A stretch of DNA of 14,726 bases. Source: JBFHER01 sp041584055. Its GTDB lineage: Bacteria > Bacteroidota > Bacteroidia > Bacteroidales > UBA5342. A program made the position numbers and the translations under genes. Positions 12,330 through 14,726 of this stretch are shown piece after piece (position 1 is the first letter of the stretch; each line of letters starts with the position of its first letter). The stretch spans positions 1 to 14,726 of the forward strand of contig JBFHER010000074.1 in NCBI GenBank assembly GCA_041584055.1. Reading direction: 5' to 3'. The notes beneath the pieces were generated by a model. It had not been told where the DNA came from and made no database searches. It was given only the letters and a program-made list of their open reading frames with translations.

Positions 12330-14726
12330 ATGAAGAACTATTCATTTTGGAATAAAACGTTAGGATGGATCATTTTTGCCATCGCATCATTTGTGTATTT
12401 ATCGACCATTGAACCAACTGCCAGTTTTTGGGATTGTGGTGAGTTTATTTCAGCATCGTACAAGTTGTTGGTAGGGCACCCCCCCGGAGCACCGGTTTTT
12501 ATGTTGATTGGACGAATTTTTACAATGTTGGCACCAGGTCCTGATAAGGTCGCACTCTTTATGAATGCAATGTCAGGATTGTCAAGTTCGTTTACGATTT
12601 TGTTCCTGTTCTGGACTATTACACACCTTGCTAAGAAATTGGTTGTAGGGAATGATACCGAAATCTCATTGGGGAGTTCAATTGCCATCTTAGGTGCCGG
12701 TGTTGTGGGGTCTCTGGCTTATACCTTTTCAGATTCTTTCTGGTTCTCAGCTGTCGAAGGAGAGGTGTATGCCATGTCATCACTGTTTACAGCTGTGGTG
12801 TTTTGGGCCATTCTTAAATGGGAAAATGTGGCTGATGAACCCAATTCAAGTAAATGGATTATCTTAATCGGTTATCTGGTTGGCCTGTCGGTTGGGGTTC
12901 ACCTCCTGAATTTGCTTGCCATTCCGGCCATAGGACTGGTTTATTACTTTAAAAAATACAAGCCAAGTGTACTTGGAACCATTGTGGCTCTTGCTGTTTC
13001 GATGGTTATTTTACTGGGGATCATGTATGGCGTCATTCCTGGAATTGTGAAAATGGCCTCAGTTGTAGAACTTATTTTCGTGAATGGCATAGGACTGCCT
13101 TTCCACAGTGGGGCGATCTTCTTTATCATTCTGTTGTTAGCCGCAGTTTCATTCGGTATTTATTATACCTATGTGAAAGGAAAGGTGCTGGGCAATGTGA
13201 TTATTACCTTTTTAACGGTGATCCTGATTGGCTATTCTTCATTTGCAGTGATCGTCATACGTTCATCAGCAAATCCTCCAATGGATCAAAACTCACCGGA
13301 CAATATGTTCTCGCTTTTGTCATACCTCAATCGTGAACAGTATGGAGACCGTCCGCTTGCTTATGGGCAGTATTATTCCACGCCAATTTTAAAAACCAAT
13401 GAGACAAAACCGGTTCGTCAACCAATTGGTGATAAATATGAGATTGTGGATCGCAAAATGGAATATGTTTACGATTCAAGATTGGAGGCTTTCTTCCCAC
13501 GTATGTGGTCTTCGCAAAGTTCACACAAAAGAGAATACCAACGTTGGGGAAAAGTAACGGGACAGAAAATACGGGGGAAGGATGGTAAAACCTACGTGAA
13601 GCCAACCTTCACCGAAAATATGCGCTTCCTTTTTCAATATCAGTTGGGGCATATGTACTGGCGATATTTCATGTGGAATTTCTCCGGTCGACAAAATGAT
13701 GAACAGGGGCACGGGAATTATTCCAAGGGAAACTGGATCTCCGGGATTGAGTTTATAGATGCCCCCCGAATCGGGAGTCAAAAGCTGCTGCCCGATTCTA
13801 TGAAAAACACAAAGTCACGCAATGTCTACTTCATGCTGCCGCTGTTACTAGGACTTATCGGTATAGCCTACCAAATCTTAAAAGGAAATAAAGGTGGCTA
13901 CGAAAGTTTGATGATTGTAGGCATGTTATTTATTCTTACGGGGATTGCCATTGTAATTTACCTGAATCAATATCCGATTCAGCCCCGGGAGCGGGATTAT
14001 GCCTACGCAGGTTCGTTCTATGCATTTTCTATTTGGATAGGGCTGGGTGTGCTTTATTTGTGGGAACTATTCCGAAAAGTAGTTCCTTCAGTTCCATCGG
14101 CAGCACTTGCTACCGTGTTAGGTATCGGTATTCCTGCCATCATGGGCGCCGAAAACTGGGACGATCATGATCGCTCTAACCGTTATACAACCAGAGACTT
14201 TGCATGGAATTATCTGAATTCATGTGAGGAAGATGCCGTGATTTTTACAAATGGAGATAATGATACTTTCCCTCTGTGGTATGCACAGGAAGTGGAAGGT
14301 TACAGAACAGATGTGCGGGTATGTAATTTAAGTTATCTGCAAACGGATTGGTACATTGATCAGATGCGACGCAGATCCTACGAGTCTGCACCATTGCCAT
14401 TTAGTCTGAATAAAGATCAAACAAGGGAAGGACAGCGCAGTGCAACCATTGTTTATCCGCAGTTGAAGGATAGAAGGGTGCCATTGGATCGGAGCCTTGA
14501 ATTTATAGGGTCGGATCGCAAAGAAACAAAATCACAGGAAGGTTATTCTTTCTTCCCAGGGGGAATACTAGAAATTCCAATTGATTCGGCATGGATGATA
14601 GAAACAAAAACCGTGGCTCCGAAAGATGCGGATAAGATCGTGAAAACGCTGGAGGTGGATGTGCGTGATGTTCCGAGGGGTTATATCGGGAAGAATTCAC
14701 TGATGATTCTGGACTTGCTGTCTACA
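12330..14726 (+). CDS. DUF2723 (GT117 / TMEM260-like) multispanning glycosyltransferase, 3' end beyond window
   Basis: A large Bacteroidota integral membrane protein, open for 799 codons to the window edge; family members are usually about 1000 residues or more. The conserved beginning EPTASFWDCGEFISASYKLL followed by VGHPPGAP (28-55) carries the acidic pair Asp35/Glu38, placed in the first extracytoplasmic loop as in GT-C transferases. About ten or more hydrophobic segments follow up to residue about 600, with the conserved IQPRERDYAYAGSFYAF at about 550-566. Then comes a soluble region starting with NGDNDTFPLWYAQEVEG (about 640-656). The human relative TMEM260 is a protein O-mannosyltransferase, so transfer of a lipid-linked sugar to protein is likely, but donor and acceptor are inferred. 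It starts 20 bp after gmhA. Confidence 0.88.
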   Translation, partial: MKNYSFWNKTLGWIIFAIASFVYLSTIEPTASFWDCGEFISASYKLLVGHPPGAPVFMLIGRIFTMLAPGPDKVALFMNAMSGLSSSFTILFLFWTITHLAKKLVVGNDTEISLGSSIAILGAGVVGSLAYTFSDSFWFSAVEGEVYAMSSLFTAVVFWAILKWENVADEPNSSKWIILIGYLVGLSVGVHLLNLLAIPAIGLVYYFKKYKPSVLGTIVALAVSMVILLGIMYGVIPGIVKMASVVELIFVNGIGLPFHSGAIFFIILLLAAVSFGIYYTYVKGKVLGNVIITFLTVILIGYSSFAVIVIRSSANPPMDQNSPDNMFSLLSYLNREQYGDRPLAYGQYYSTPILKTNETKPVRQPIGDKYEIVDRKMEYVYDSRLEAFFPRMWSSQSSHKREYQRWGKVTGQKIRGKDGKTYVKPTFTENMRFLFQYQLGHMYWRYFMWNFSGRQNDEQGHGNYSKGNWISGIEFIDAPRIGSQKLLPDSMKNTKSRNVYFMLPLLLGLIGIAYQILKGNKGGYESLMIVGMLFILTGIAIVIYLNQYPIQPRERDYAYAGSFYAFSIWIGLGVLYLWELFRKVVPSVPSAALATVLGIGIPAIMGAENWDDHDRSNRYTTRDFAWNYLNSCEEDAVIFTNGDNDTFPLWYAQEVEGYRTDVRVCNLSYLQTDWYIDQMRRRSYESAPLPFSLNKDQTREGQRSATIVYPQLKDRRVPLDRSLEFIGSDRKETKSQEGYSFFPGGILEIPIDSAWMIETKTVAPKDADKIVKTLEVDVRDVPRGYIGKNSLMILDLLST

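Noticed and set aside
13418..13434. ACCAATTGGT palindrome resembling the lyase-operon operator
   Set aside because: It is inside the DUF2723 coding sequence, has the half-sites in the opposite order without the two-base spacer, and is far from a promoter.

Overview
The window comes from a Bacteroidota chromosome (moderate-to-low GC). The evidence is a type IX secretion C-terminal sorting domain, Bacteroidota-type promoters (-7 box TAnnTTTG) without Shine-Dalgarno sites, a DUF3822 gene beside rsmD, a large DUF2723 membrane protein, and the remains of a Bacteroidota-type REP-associated transposase. A marine or algal-polysaccharide lifestyle is plausible from the lyase operon but is inference.

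Left edge (1-2518): a minus-strand operon encodes a jelly-roll, polysaccharide-lyase-like protein with a T9SS tail, then a PL6 (alginate lyase/chondroitinase B family) beta-helix enzyme cut by the window edge. Upstream lies a promoter with two ATTGGT-N2-ACCAAT-type palindromes, one over the -33 element and one over the -7 element. They resemble operators of hexuronate-sensing GntR/FadR-family repressors (UxuR/ExuR).

2640-3010: a decayed mobile unit. Two perfect, inverted 27-bp REP-like hairpins enclose a RAYT (Y1/HUH transposase) gene in which the N-terminus is fused directly to the C-terminus by an internal deletion. It still has a promoter-like -7 box and an intrinsic terminator.

3022-5010: a compact minus-strand operon in the order small membrane-anchored conserved protein, DUF3822, rsmD (16S rRNA methylase, GTG start inside the end of DUF3822). 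Divergent from it at 5118 is a RecD/Dda-like SF1B helicase. Next on the plus strand come an AlkD-like HEAT-repeat protein, DNA topoisomerase III with two C-terminal zinc-finger repeats, and a DUF1697 protein. Three of the four plus-strand genes are DNA-maintenance genes, but they are separated by 120-200 bp gaps and probably transcribed individually.

10656-11530: a lysine exporter (LysO) split into two genes with an ATGA overlap, on the minus strand and convergent with DUF1697. Divergent from it is gmhA (sedoheptulose-7-phosphate isomerase), followed 20 bp later by a DUF2723/GT117-like glycosyltransferase that runs off the right edge.

The two most interesting observations are the tandem hexuronate-type operators on the lyase promoter and the REP-flanked RAYT relic. 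No CRISPR array, tRNA, rRNA, defence locus or intact transposon was seen.
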